From: Paracoccus sp. IB05
GTDB lineage: Bacteria; Pseudomonadota; Alphaproteobacteria; Rhodobacterales; Rhodobacteraceae
Assembly (NCBI RefSeq): GCF_016405985.1
Contig: NZ_JAEFCF010000016.1
Coordinates: 1-64,000, forward strand
Reading direction: 5' to 3'
Length of the DNA stretch: 64,000 bases
The position numbers and the translations under genes were made by a program. The notes beneath the pieces are model-generated. The model saw only the letters and a list, made by a program, of their open reading frames with translations, was not told the DNA's origin and did not search any database. Positions 53,393-61,903 of the stretch are shown piece by piece (position 1 is the first letter of the stretch; each line of letters starts with the position of its first letter).

Positions 53393-54577
53393 GTGAACAT
53401 CCCCCTCCGTGAGGCAGGGCCCAATGAGGCAGGGCGGGGCCAGTCACCGCATCGGCGCGGGGTTATCCCCGCGCTGGTCGCATGGTGGGGGCCGCGCCCC
53501 TATACCCAGCTGGCTCTGGTCCTGGTGATCCTGGCCGGGCTTTGGCTTTTGGGCCAGAACATCGCTGCCGCGCTGGAGAAAGCCGGGATCTCGCCCGGCT
53601 TTGCCTTTCTCACACGCGCCGCGAGTTTCCAGATCGGCGAGAGCGTGATCCCCTTTTCCGCCGGTGACACCTATCTGCGCGCCATCGGCGTTGGCGTGAT
53701 CAATACACTGCGGGTGGCCGCAGTGGGCTGCGTGCTGGCGGCCTTTCTCGGCACCGCGCTTGGCGTTCTGGGGCTGATGGGCAACCCGCTCCTGACCCGG
53801 CTGGTCAGGATCTATGTCGAGCTGATCCGTAACACGCCACTGCTGTTGCAGCTGTTCTTCTGGATCGCACTGGCGCGCAACCTTCCGGGGCCGAAACAGG
53901 CGGTGCATGGGGGCGGTATCTGGCTGACCAATCGCGGTGTCTATGTCCCTGCGCCCGTGGTCGAGGCCGGCTGGCTCTGGCCGCTTCTGGCCTCACTGGC
54001 GGTGATCATTGCCGTGCTGGCGCTGCGCCGGTTTGCCGGGGTCAGGCGCGGCACCTGGCCGGTCGCCCTCGCTCTGATCGCCGGCCTCTTCTGGCAGGCT
54101 GGTCTTGCCTTTGACATCCCCGCGCTTAAGGGGCTGAACGTGCGCGGCCGGCTGGTGCTGTCGCCGGAATATGCCGCGCTTCTGGTCGCGCTGGTCGTGA
54201 AGTTCTCGGCCGCGATTGCCGAAATCGTGCGCGCCGGCATCCTCTCCGTCCCCGAGGGCCAGCGTGAAGCCGCCCGCACCATGGGCCTTTCCGACTGGCA
54301 GATCATGCGCCTTGTGATCCTGCCGCAGGCGCTCAGGGTGATCGTGCCGCTGACCACTTCGGTCTTTCTTGACCTGACCAAGGATTCAAGCCTCGCCGTC
54401 GCCATCGGCTACCCGGATCTGGTCTCGGTCCTGAACACCACCGCGAACACCACCGGCCAGGCCATCGAGGCGGTGCTGATCATGGCGGGCACCTTCCTCA
54501 TGCTCAACCTCGGCGTGGCGGCCCTGATGAACCATTACAACCGCCGCGTCGCCCTGCGCGGAGAGGGGCGCAGATGA
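53393..54577 (+). CDS. Amino-acid ABC transporter permease (AapQ-like)
   Basis: A 394-residue permease with a GTG start after AAAGAAGG. Its features are those of AapQ/BztB: an N-terminal helix (LALVLVILAGLWLLGQNIAAAL), FLTRAASFQIGE, YLRAIGVGVINTLRVAAVGC, LIRNTPLLLQLFFWIALARNLPGPKQAV and a large insert. The C-terminal coupling loop is EGQREAARTMGLSDWQIMRLVILPQALRVIVPLTTS. It overlaps the second permease gene by ATGA. Confidence 0.9.
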   Translation: MNIPLREAGPNEAGRGQSPHRRGVIPALVAWWGPRPYTQLALVLVILAGLWLLGQNIAAALEKAGISPGFAFLTRAASFQIGESVIPFSAGDTYLRAIGVGVINTLRVAAVGCVLAAFLGTALGVLGLMGNPLLTRLVRIYVELIRNTPLLLQLFFWIALARNLPGPKQAVHGGGIWLTNRGVYVPAPVVEAGWLWPLLASLAVIIAVLALRRFAGVRRGTWPVALALIAGLFWQAGLAFDIPALKGLNVRGRLVLSPEYAALLVALVVKFSAAIAEIVRAGILSVPEGQREAARTMGLSDWQIMRLVILPQALRVIVPLTTSVFLDLTKDSSLAVAIGYPDLVSVLNTTANTTGQAIEAVLIMAGTFLMLNLGVAALMNHYNRRVALRGEGRR

Positions 54578-55647
54578 GCGTGATCTTTATGAATTATCGC
54601 AGCCGCGACCTGGTGGCGCCCTTGTGGCGCAGCCTTGCGGGCGGGCCGCTGAACACCGTGCTGACGCTGGCCTCGGTGCTGATGCTGGCGCTGATCCTGC
54701 CGCCTTTGATCCATTGGGCGATCACCGACGCCGTGTTCAGCGGCACACAAGAGGAATGCCGCGCCGCCAGCGGGGCCTGCTGGGCCTTCCTGCGCGCCAA
54801 GGCGCGGTTCATCCTGTTCGCCTTCTACCCCGGCGAGCATCTCTGGCGGCCGATCCTTGTGATCGTCACGCTGCTGGGGCTGATGCTGGCATCGGCGCTG
54901 CCGCGCCTCTGGGGGCCGGCGCTGATCCTCGCCTGGCCGGTCACGCTGGCGCTGGTCTGGGCGCTGATGGCGGGCGGGACATGGACCGGCGGGATCCTCG
55001 CGCGGGTTTCGCTGAATGACTGGGGCGGGCTGCCGGTGACGCTGCTGGTATGGTCGACCTGCATGGCCTTTGCCTTTCCGGCCGCGGTGCTTCTGGCGCT
55101 GGCGCGGGCCTCGGATATGGGCGGGCTGCGGCTGATTGCGGTCACCTATATCGAGGTGATGCGCGCCATTCCGATGGTCGCGATCCTCTATTTCGCCATG
55201 CTGATCCTGCCGCTGGCTTTGCCCCAGGGCGTGATCCTGGATAAGCTGATCCGCTCCACGATCATGGTCGCCTTGTTCTGGACCGCCTATCTGGCAGAGG
55301 TCGTGCGGGGTGGCCTGCAAACCGTCGGCCCGGGCCAGGCCGAGGCGGCGCAGTCGCTCGGGCTGGGCTATTGGCGCATCATGCAGCTGGTGGTGTTGCC
55401 CCAGGCTTTGCGCCAGGTGATCCCCGGGCTGGTCAATCTTGGCATCGGATTTCTGCTGGCGACCTCGCTGCTGGCGGTGATCGGGGCGTTTGACCTGTTG
55501 AACACCGCCCGGGCCTCGACCACCGACACACAATGGCTGGGTTTTTACGACGAGGCCTATGCATTCGCAGCACTGATCTATTTCCTGCTCTGCTATGGCG
55601 GCTCGCGCTACAGCCGCTGGCTGGAAACGCGGCTGCGCCGGCGATGA
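54574..55647 (+). CDS. Amino-acid ABC transporter permease (AapM-like)
   Basis: A 357-residue permease of the AapM/BztC type. It has RSLAGGPLNTVLTLASVLMLALILPPLIHWAITDAVF at the start, RASDMGGLRLIAVTYIEVMRAIPMVAILYF and the coupling loop GPGQAEAAQSLGLGYWRIMQLVVLPQALRQVIPGLVN. It forms a heterodimer with the AapQ-like protein. In known aap operons the ATPase aapP follows directly. Here the next gene, 174 bases on, starts a different ABC system, so the energy-supplying ATPase must be shared or encoded elsewhere. Confidence 0.9.
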   Translation: MSVIFMNYRSRDLVAPLWRSLAGGPLNTVLTLASVLMLALILPPLIHWAITDAVFSGTQEECRAASGACWAFLRAKARFILFAFYPGEHLWRPILVIVTLLGLMLASALPRLWGPALILAWPVTLALVWALMAGGTWTGGILARVSLNDWGGLPVTLLVWSTCMAFAFPAAVLLALARASDMGGLRLIAVTYIEVMRAIPMVAILYFAMLILPLALPQGVILDKLIRSTIMVALFWTAYLAEVVRGGLQTVGPGQAEAAQSLGLGYWRIMQLVVLPQALRQVIPGLVNLGIGFLLATSLLAVIGAFDLLNTARASTTDTQWLGFYDEAYAFAALIYFLLCYGGSRYSRWLETRLRRR

Positions 55648-55821
55648 CCATGCGCCGGCAGGAAGAGGGAGTTTCCCCTGGCCCCACACAGCCAGACATG
55701 GCTGTGCCAGCCGGGGGGTGGTCTTCGAAATCCTGTTCCCCCGGCCCTGATCTATCCTCTGACCTGATCCATTACGGCTCCCGGTTACCCCTTCCCTTCT
55801 TAACAAAAGCGAACCCGTATT

Positions 55822-56844
55822 ATGACAGCATCCCTTCGAAACGGCCTTTCGCGCCGGACCCTTCTGACAACCGGCGCGGCTGCGGCAGGCCTTGGCGCGG
55901 CCGGCCTCTCGACCGGGATCAGCACACGCCGCGCCATGGCCGGCAACCTGACCAAAATCAAACTTGAATGGACCGAGGTCGCCGCCTGCCACGCCCCGGT
56001 CGGGTTCGCGCTGGAAAAGGGCATTTTCGAGAAACACGGGCTGGATGTGGAACTGTTCTACCAGGGCGCCAGCGGTCAGACCCTGATCCAGGCCCTTGCC
56101 ACCCGCAAGGCCGAGGCCGGTCCGGGTCTGCTTTATGACTGGCTGAAACCGATCGAGCAGGGCTTTGACGTCAAACTTTTCGCCGGGTCGCATGGCGGCT
56201 GCCAGAGCATCCTGACACCCCAGGACAGCGGCATCAGAACGCTGGAGGATCTGCGCGGCAAAACCATCGGCACCTTTGATGTGATGTCGCCCTCGCGCGT
56301 CGCGTTTTCCGTCGCGCTGAAGAAAGCCGGGCTTGACCCCGATCAGGATGTGACCTGGAAGGTCTTCCCCTTCGATCTGGTGGCCGAGGCCGTGCTGCGC
56401 GGCGAGGCGGATGCGCTGGCGCATATGGATCCCTGGGCTTACGGCTGGGAAAAAGAACACAAATTCCACCGCGTCGCCGATACCCAGACGCTCAGTTTCC
56501 AGGATCGGGTCTGCTGTGTGCTGGGTGTGAACGGGGATTATTACGAGACCAACAAAGACGCGCTGAAACGCGTCGCCGCTGCCAATCTCGAGGTGCACCA
56601 ATATACCGCCGCCCATCCGGACGAGGTCGCGCAATGGTATTTCGACACTTTGCGCCCCGGCATGTCGGTCGGGACCCTGACCGAGGTTCTGGCCTCTTTC
56701 ACCTATCATGAGCACTGGTTCGGCGACAAACTGCGCGATGAGGTCAAGCGCGGCTATGAGGATCTGAAGCTGACCGGCGTGGCCGATGCCTCGACCGATC
56801 CGGAAGAGATCGCCAGCCGCATCACCATCGACATCTTCGCCTGA
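55822..56844 (+). CDS. Sulfonate/nitrate/taurine-type ABC transporter binding protein
   Basis: A 340-residue NMT1/SsuA-like protein with a Tat-type leader (SRRTLLTTGAAAAGLGAAGL, Arg11-Arg12). Family segments: KIKLEWTEVAACHAPVGFALEKGIFEKHGLDVELFYQGASGQTLIQALATRKAEAG, LAGSHGGCQSI-like FAGSHGGCQSILTPQDSGIRTLEDLRGKTIGTFDVMSPSRVAFS and VFPFDLVAEAVLRGEADALAHMDPWAYG. The Tat leader suggests folding before export. The ligand is probably a sulfonate or similar oxyanion-bearing organic compound, judging from neighbouring sulfur genes. First gene of a complete four-gene operon. Confidence 0.87.
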   Translation: MTASLRNGLSRRTLLTTGAAAAGLGAAGLSTGISTRRAMAGNLTKIKLEWTEVAACHAPVGFALEKGIFEKHGLDVELFYQGASGQTLIQALATRKAEAGPGLLYDWLKPIEQGFDVKLFAGSHGGCQSILTPQDSGIRTLEDLRGKTIGTFDVMSPSRVAFSVALKKAGLDPDQDVTWKVFPFDLVAEAVLRGEADALAHMDPWAYGWEKEHKFHRVADTQTLSFQDRVCCVLGVNGDYYETNKDALKRVAAANLEVHQYTAAHPDEVAQWYFDTLRPGMSVGTLTEVLASFTYHEHWFGDKLRDEVKRGYEDLKLTGVADASTDPEEIASRITIDIFA

Positions 56845-56865
56845 CCCCAGACTGGACGACCCGGA

Positions 56866-57855
56866 ATGAGCGATCTGCCTGAAAGCGGGCGGGGGGTTTA
56901 CGCCTCCGCCACCCGCCTGCCCCTGCCCATCTGGCGCGACGGTCTGCTGGCCGCCCTGGCCTGGGGTTCGGTCTCGGTGGCGACACTGATCCTGCCCGAT
57001 GTCATCCAATGGGGGGCGACCGGCACCTTCGCCGCGCTGACGGGTACGGTCGCCGCGATCTTCCTCGCGCTGGCCTTCACCGTGCCGCCCGGGCAGCGCA
57101 GCACCCTGAGGCATTACGGCCCCTGGTTCATCGTGCTGGGCCTGTGGCTTTTGCTGTGGGAGGTAATCACCGCAAAGCTCGGCTGGTTGCCCAAGCCGTT
57201 CTTTTCACCGCCCCAGGGCCTGTTGCATGTCTACATGACCGACTGGGACCGGCTTTTGATCTGTATCGCCTATACCGGGCGGCTTTGGGGGCTGGGCTTT
57301 TTCATCGGCATCTCAGCAGGCTTTCTGGCCGGGGTGGGTCTGGGCTGGTCAAAGCGCTTCGCCTATTGGGGGATGCCGGTGCTGAAGCTGATCGGGCCGG
57401 TGCCCGCCAGCGCCTGGATCCCCTGCGCCTTTTTCATCTTCCCCTCGACCTTTCAGGCCTCGGTGTTTCTGGTGGCGCTGGCCTCGGGGATCCCGGTCGC
57501 GATCCTGACCGCATCGGGGATCTCCCAGGTCAACCGCGCCTTCTATGACGTGGCGCGGACCTTGGGCGCGAGCAACCGCTGGCAGGTCACCAAAATCGCC
57601 ATTCCGGCGGCGCTGCCCAATGTGTTTGTCGGGCTGTTCATGGGGCTTTACTACAGCTTTGCCGTCCTGGTGGTGGCCGAAATGCTGGGCGCGAAATTCG
57701 GCCTCGGCTGGTATCTGCAATTCAACACAGCTTATTCGGCTTATGCCAATGTATATGCCGCGCTGATCGTTATGGCGCTGATCTGCGCCGGGCTGGTGAA
57801 GCTGTTGTTCCTGATCCGGGACCGGATGCTTGGCTGGCAAAAGGGGATCCTCTGA
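56866..57855 (+). CDS. ABC transporter permease, SsuC/TauC type
   Basis: A 329-residue permease. Two extra N-terminal membrane segments (GLLAALAWGSVSVATLILPDVI; LTGTVAAIFLALAFTV) precede the standard domain with WFIVLGLWLLLWEVITAKLGWLPKPFFSPPQG. The coupling loop is FYDVARTLGASNRWQVTKIAIPAALPNVFVGLFMG. Typical SsuC/TauC proteins have ~260-280 residues, so the N-terminal extension is unusual. Its stop overlaps the ATPase start by one base. It forms a homodimeric channel. Confidence 0.9.
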   Translation: MSDLPESGRGVYASATRLPLPIWRDGLLAALAWGSVSVATLILPDVIQWGATGTFAALTGTVAAIFLALAFTVPPGQRSTLRHYGPWFIVLGLWLLLWEVITAKLGWLPKPFFSPPQGLLHVYMTDWDRLLICIAYTGRLWGLGFFIGISAGFLAGVGLGWSKRFAYWGMPVLKLIGPVPASAWIPCAFFIFPSTFQASVFLVALASGIPVAILTASGISQVNRAFYDVARTLGASNRWQVTKIAIPAALPNVFVGLFMGLYYSFAVLVVAEMLGAKFGLGWYLQFNTAYSAYANVYAALIVMALICAGLVKLLFLIRDRMLGWQKGIL

Positions 57856-58622
57856 TGTCTGCTGTCACCCCCGTCGGGCTGCGCTTCGACCATGTCTCGC
57901 ATGGGTATGATATCGGCGGCGCGCTGTTGCCGGTGCTGGAGGATGTATCCCTCGATATAGCGCCCGGCGAATTCGTCGCACTGCTGGGCCCATCCGGCTG
58001 CGGCAAGTCGACCCTTCTGCGGCTTGCGGCCGGGCTGGAACTGCCGCGCGCGGGTGAGGCGCTGGCCGGCGGTGTGCCGATCACCGGCCCTGGCCCCGAA
58101 CGCATCCTCGTCTTTCAGGAAGCGACCCTTTTCCCCTGGCGCACGGTGCGCCGCAATGTCGAAGCCGGCCCCGAAGCGCGCGGCGAGCTGGCCGCAAAGC
58201 AGGCCCGCGTCGATGAGGCGCTGCGTCTCGTCGGCCTTGAGGCTTTCGGCGCGGCCTTCCCGCATCAGCTTTCCGGCGGCATGGCGCAGCGCGCGGCGAT
58301 TGCCCGCGCGCTGGTCAATGATCCGCGCCTCTTGCTGCTGGATGAGCCTCTGGGCAAGCTCGACAGCCTGACACGGCTCAATCTGCAAAAGGATCTGATC
58401 CGCCTCTGGCAGGATCGTGGCTTTACCGCCCTTCTCGTCACCCATGATGTTGAAGAGGCGCTGTTGCTTGCCGATCGGGTGGTGCTGTTTTCCCCGCGCC
58501 CGGCCCGCATCATTGAAGAACTGCGGGTAGACCGCCCCCATCCCCGCCGCCGCGATGACCCCGTGCTGATTGCGCTGAGAACGCGGCTTCTTGCCAGCCT
58601 CGGGGTGCTGGAGGATGTCTGA
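57855..58622 (+). CDS. ABC transporter ATPase, SsuB/TauB type
   Basis: A 255-residue ATPase with Walker A GPSGCGKS at 45-52, the Q-loop in LVFQEATLFPWRTVRRNV, the signature LSGGMAQRAAIARAL starting at 139, Walker B LLLLDE at 159-164 and the switch His in LLVTHDVEEALLLADRVV. The profile is standard for nitrate/sulfonate/taurine importers. It energises the adjoining permease. Whether it could also serve the ATPase-less Aap-type permeases upstream is unknown; their usual partners are of another ATPase subgroup. Confidence 0.92.
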   Translation: MSAVTPVGLRFDHVSHGYDIGGALLPVLEDVSLDIAPGEFVALLGPSGCGKSTLLRLAAGLELPRAGEALAGGVPITGPGPERILVFQEATLFPWRTVRRNVEAGPEARGELAAKQARVDEALRLVGLEAFGAAFPHQLSGGMAQRAAIARALVNDPRLLLLDEPLGKLDSLTRLNLQKDLIRLWQDRGFTALLVTHDVEEALLLADRVVLFSPRPARIIEELRVDRPHPRRRDDPVLIALRTRLLASLGVLEDV

Positions 58623-58908
58623 CCGTCTTCGACCGGTCTGGGTTCTGGCCATCGGGGTCGGGCTGATCCTCCTCGCCCTCATGTGGTGGTATGTGATTTT
58701 CGGCACCATTGTGAGCGAGGGCTATGGCAAATACAGCCAGGCCGCGCCCTGCCTCTGGGGCACTTCGGGCTATACCTGCCAGCTGATGCTGTCGCTTTGC
58801 AGCGTTGATTACCTGCTGATCCCGAAAGCCTACCGACCAGAGCTGTTCCAGGCCGGCGTCTTCCTGCTGCTGTCCGGTGGGCTTCTTGCGGCACTGCGGC
58901 ACCGCTGA
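58615..58908 (+). CDS. Small two-helix membrane protein at the end of the ABC operon
   Basis: 97 residues from ATG 58615, overlapping the ATPase gene by 8 bases, which argues for a real gene. There are two hydrophobic helices: VWVLAIGVGLILLALMWWYVIFG (about 8-30) and ELFQAGVFLLLSGGLLAALRHR at the end. The loop between them holds four cysteines (APCLWGTSGYTCQLMLSLCS), which could form disulfides or bind metal in the periplasm. I do not recognise the family. It may be an accessory of the importer. Confidence 0.65.
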   Translation: MSDRLRPVWVLAIGVGLILLALMWWYVIFGTIVSEGYGKYSQAAPCLWGTSGYTCQLMLSLCSVDYLLIPKAYRPELFQAGVFLLLSGGLLAALRHR

Positions 58909-59509
58909 CCCTTGTGTGATCGACAACCGCCACATCTGCTGCGTCCGTGCGTGCTCTGCCGCAATGCGCCAGGCTATCTGCTGGACGATAGAATACTGAA
59001 ACGGCGATGTTTTCTGCCAGCGCGGCATTTGCAGCGCCCGATCGGGTTGTTCGGTCTGAGGAGCCAACTGGCATCGTCCGGAGCGTGAACCGGGATCTGG
59101 CCTGGGTCTCCGGGCTGGGTCTCCGGGCTGGAAGCGCGGAGACCGTTGCGGCGTCAGGGCGCATGTATCAGCCGGGGCTGCGCAATTCATTGTGCGGCGC
59201 GGACCAGGTCGCGAGCGGTTCCTCGCGCGCCTTTGCGTAAATGCACCAATTTCCGGCAGAACCGGCAGTGGCGCCGGATTTGTTGCAATTATGATGCAGC
59301 AATCCCGCCTCACGGCACTTGCTTTTGCCCCAAGCCCCACAAGGTGTTGACGAAAAGAGTCAGGTGTTGGAAGGGAAGCCTGGTAAAATTGTCGTAAATT
59401 ATCTTCTGCGGCAGCGCTGAAACCACAGAGCAAGCCAGAATTTCAAGCCAGCTCCCCACATGTTCGCCCCCGCGGTCCTCGGGCCCGGGTTCTTATTACG
59501 GGAGCCTCC
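58909..59509. other. Gene-free region before the siderophore receptor
   Basis: About 600 bases without a convincing gene on either strand. It contains a 13-base tandem duplication (GGGTCTCCGGGCT twice, near 59103-59130) and turns AT-rich after 59270, where the receptor promoter probably lies. Confidence 0.4.
59280..59302. promoter_or_regulatory. Imperfect dyad upstream of the TonB receptor gene
   Basis: TTGTTGCA and TGCAGCAA, seven of eight positions complementary, with a 7-base spacer in the AT-rich leader about 210 bases before the receptor start. It could be an iron-responsive site (Fur, RirA or Irr type), but it does not clearly match a consensus I know. Confidence 0.3.
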
Positions 59510-61726
59510 ATGAGCTATTCTTCGAAATCCTCCGTCGGCAACGGCCTGCGCCCTATGCCGACGCTTGGCCTGTTGCCGGTTCTTGCGATCTCGGCCACCA
59601 TCGCCGGCGAAGCCCATGCGCAAACCACCGATTCAGAGCATCTGGGCACCATCGTGCTGCATTCGGGCGGCGCGCAGGGCGAAGCCGCGACCGACTATCG
59701 CGTCACCGAAGGCTCGTCTGACAAATTCACCCAGCCGATCGTCGATACGCCGAAGACGATCACCGTCATCACGCAGCGTCAGATGGAAGAGCGCAATGCC
59801 ACCTCGGTGCTGGAAGTTCTGCGCACCACGCCGGGCGTGACGCTCGGCTCGGGCGAAGGCGGCACGCCGATGGGCGACCGTTTCTTCATCCGTGGCTACC
59901 AGGCCGCCACCGATATGATGATCGACGGCGTGCGCAATCTGGGCCGGACCTCGAGTGAATCCTTCAATGTGGAATCGGTCGAGGTCGTCAAGGGCCCCGG
60001 CGGCGCCTATTCGGGCCGCGGCGCGACCGGTGGGTCGGTCAATCTCGTGACCAAACAGGCGCGTCTGGGCGAAAGCTTCAACACCGCCTCTGTCACTGTC
60101 GGCAATGGCAAGCATAAGCGCCTGAGCTATGACGGCAATATCGATCTCGGTCAGGATATGGCGCTGCGTCTCAACCTCATGGCGCAGGATTCGGGCGTGC
60201 CGGGGCGCGATGTGCTGAAGGATGACCGGAAAGGTGTTGCGCTGGCCTTTACCAAGGGCTTTGGCGCCAGCAAGGTCTCGCTGAGCCTCTCACATGACGA
60301 GGCGCATGGCACCCCCGATCTCGGCGTTCCGATGGAGACCGCAGGCTGGCGGACCCGCAACGGCGGGCCGACGATTTCAACCGCCAACCCGGGCCGTCCG
60401 ATCGAAGTCATGCCGGACAGCGCATTCTTCGGCTCGGCTTATCGCGACTTCCGCGACGTGACGAACCAGAGCGCGGTGCTGAAATTCGAACATGAATTCA
60501 GTGAGGCCGTGAAATGGGACACCACTCTCGCCTGGATCGGGTCCGAGCAACATTACATGATGACCCGCCCGACCATGAGCGGAACCACCGATCAGGTGGT
60601 ACGCGATCTGCGTTCGGGTGGTCGTAAAAACCGCGCCCTGGCCTTCCAGACGGGGTTGAATGGCTCTTTTGAGACCGGTTCGCTGAAGCATGATTATGCA
60701 ATCGGCTTTGAATATTCGAAAGAAAAGATCGCTTCGGCAACCTCGACCGGCTCGCCTTCGGTGGGGACAACCCCGATCACCAATCCTAACCCCTATGATC
60801 CGGTGACCGGTTCCATCGCCTGGACCGGCTGGGGCACCCCGATCGAGACCACTACCAAAGCGCTTTATGTCTTTGATACCATCCATTTCGACCCGCAATG
60901 GTCGCTGGATCTGGGGCTGCGTTACGACAAATATGAAGTCGCGGATGCCAGCCGGTCGCGCAAAGACAATATGCTGAACTACTCGGCGGCGCTGGTCTAC
61001 AAACCAGCCGAGAATGGCACGGTCTATTTCGCCATCGGTACCTCGTCGAACCCGTCTGGCGAATGCGCTGGCATGGCGGGCGGCGCGGACGGCTCGGGCG
61101 CCTGCACGCTGACCGCAGCCAACGTCAATCTCAACCCGGAAAAGAGCAAGAGCTACGAGCTCGGCACCAAATGGGAGCTGTTTGACAACCGCCTGCTGGT
61201 CTCGGCCGCCCTGTTCCGCACCGAGAAGAAAAACGCCCGTGTGACCGATCCGATCACCGGTGTTGGTGTTGCTCTGGCCGGTGAAAGCCGCGCCCAAGGC
61301 ATTGAGATCGGCGTTGCAGGTCAGATCAATGACCAGTGGGGCGTCTCGCTCGGCTATGCCTATACCGATGCGGAAGTGATCAAAGGCGGCGGCACCACCG
61401 GCGCCAATGACGGCAAGCAGATGCAGTTCAATGCGAAGAACAGCTTCAGCCTGTGGTCGACCTATGCGGTCAATGACAAACTGACCCTGGGTGGTGGTGC
61501 GACCTTCACCGACAAGCGCTGGCTTGATGCGGCGAACACGATGATCCTGCCGTCGCAATGGCGCCTTGACGCGATGGTGTCCTATGAGCTGACCGAGGCC
61601 ACTGTGCTGCAGGTCAATATCAACAACCTGCTGGACGAGCGCCTCTATGACGCCTCGCATGTGGGGATCTTTGCGAACCGCGCGCCGGGCCGTTCGGTCA
61701 CCGCCAAGATCGATTACCGGTTCTGA
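59510..61726 (+). CDS. TonB-dependent siderophore receptor
   Basis: A 738-residue outer-membrane receptor. The signal peptide ends GEAHAQT; the TonB-box-like STDSEHLGTIVL is followed by a plug (PKTITVITQRQMEERNATSVLEVLRTTPGVTLGSGEGGTPMGDRFFIRGYQAATDMMIDGVRN and the VEVVKGPGGAYSGRGATGGSVNLVTK block). A 22-strand barrel then ends VNINNLLDERLYDASHVGIFANRAPGRSVTAKIDYRF with a terminal Phe. The pattern is that of catecholate-type receptors (Fiu/CirA-like). The frame is intact, unlike the FecIR-linked receptor at 45.4 kb. It has no STN domain, so it does not signal to a FecR. It is followed by a terminator and by a PiuC gene, a common iron-linked pair. Confidence 0.92.
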   Translation: MSYSSKSSVGNGLRPMPTLGLLPVLAISATIAGEAHAQTTDSEHLGTIVLHSGGAQGEAATDYRVTEGSSDKFTQPIVDTPKTITVITQRQMEERNATSVLEVLRTTPGVTLGSGEGGTPMGDRFFIRGYQAATDMMIDGVRNLGRTSSESFNVESVEVVKGPGGAYSGRGATGGSVNLVTKQARLGESFNTASVTVGNGKHKRLSYDGNIDLGQDMALRLNLMAQDSGVPGRDVLKDDRKGVALAFTKGFGASKVSLSLSHDEAHGTPDLGVPMETAGWRTRNGGPTISTANPGRPIEVMPDSAFFGSAYRDFRDVTNQSAVLKFEHEFSEAVKWDTTLAWIGSEQHYMMTRPTMSGTTDQVVRDLRSGGRKNRALAFQTGLNGSFETGSLKHDYAIGFEYSKEKIASATSTGSPSVGTTPITNPNPYDPVTGSIAWTGWGTPIETTTKALYVFDTIHFDPQWSLDLGLRYDKYEVADASRSRKDNMLNYSAALVYKPAENGTVYFAIGTSSNPSGECAGMAGGADGSGACTLTAANVNLNPEKSKSYELGTKWELFDNRLLVSAALFRTEKKNARVTDPITGVGVALAGESRAQGIEIGVAGQINDQWGVSLGYAYTDAEVIKGGGTTGANDGKQMQFNAKNSFSLWSTYAVNDKLTLGGGATFTDKRWLDAANTMILPSQWRLDAMVSYELTEATVLQVNINNLLDERLYDASHVGIFANRAPGRSVTAKIDYRF

Positions 61727-61759
61727 GCCGGGCACTTTGCCCCTGGCTGACCTGATCCT

Positions 61760-61791
61760 GGAAAGGGGCGGCGCAATGTCGCCCCTTTTCC
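61760..61791 (+). terminator. Rho-independent terminator after the siderophore receptor
   Basis: A G+C-rich stem from AAAGGGGCG (61762-61770) and CGCCCCTTT (61780-61788) with a 9-base loop, followed by TTCC. It lies 34 bases beyond the receptor stop. Good stem, short T-run. Confidence 0.75.
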
Positions 61792-61903
61792 ACATCTGAA
61801 GGCGGCCCATCTGCCGCCCGCCTTCCTGTCCGGCCCGCCCGATCCGGGCTTACCCAGGTCCGGGTCGCGCGCTATCCTTGCCAAAAACCAGACGGAGCCG
61901 CCG

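Noticed and set aside
54535-57114. An 859-codon minus-strand frame opposite the ABC transporter genes
   Set aside because: It is rich in Arg, Gln, Gly and His and mirrors membrane-protein coding sequence. The plus-strand genes overlap neatly and carry all family motifs.
59103-59130. Short tandem duplication GGGTCTCCGGGCT as a regulatory repeat
   Set aside because: Only two copies, no symmetry and far from any start. It is most likely a chance slippage duplication.
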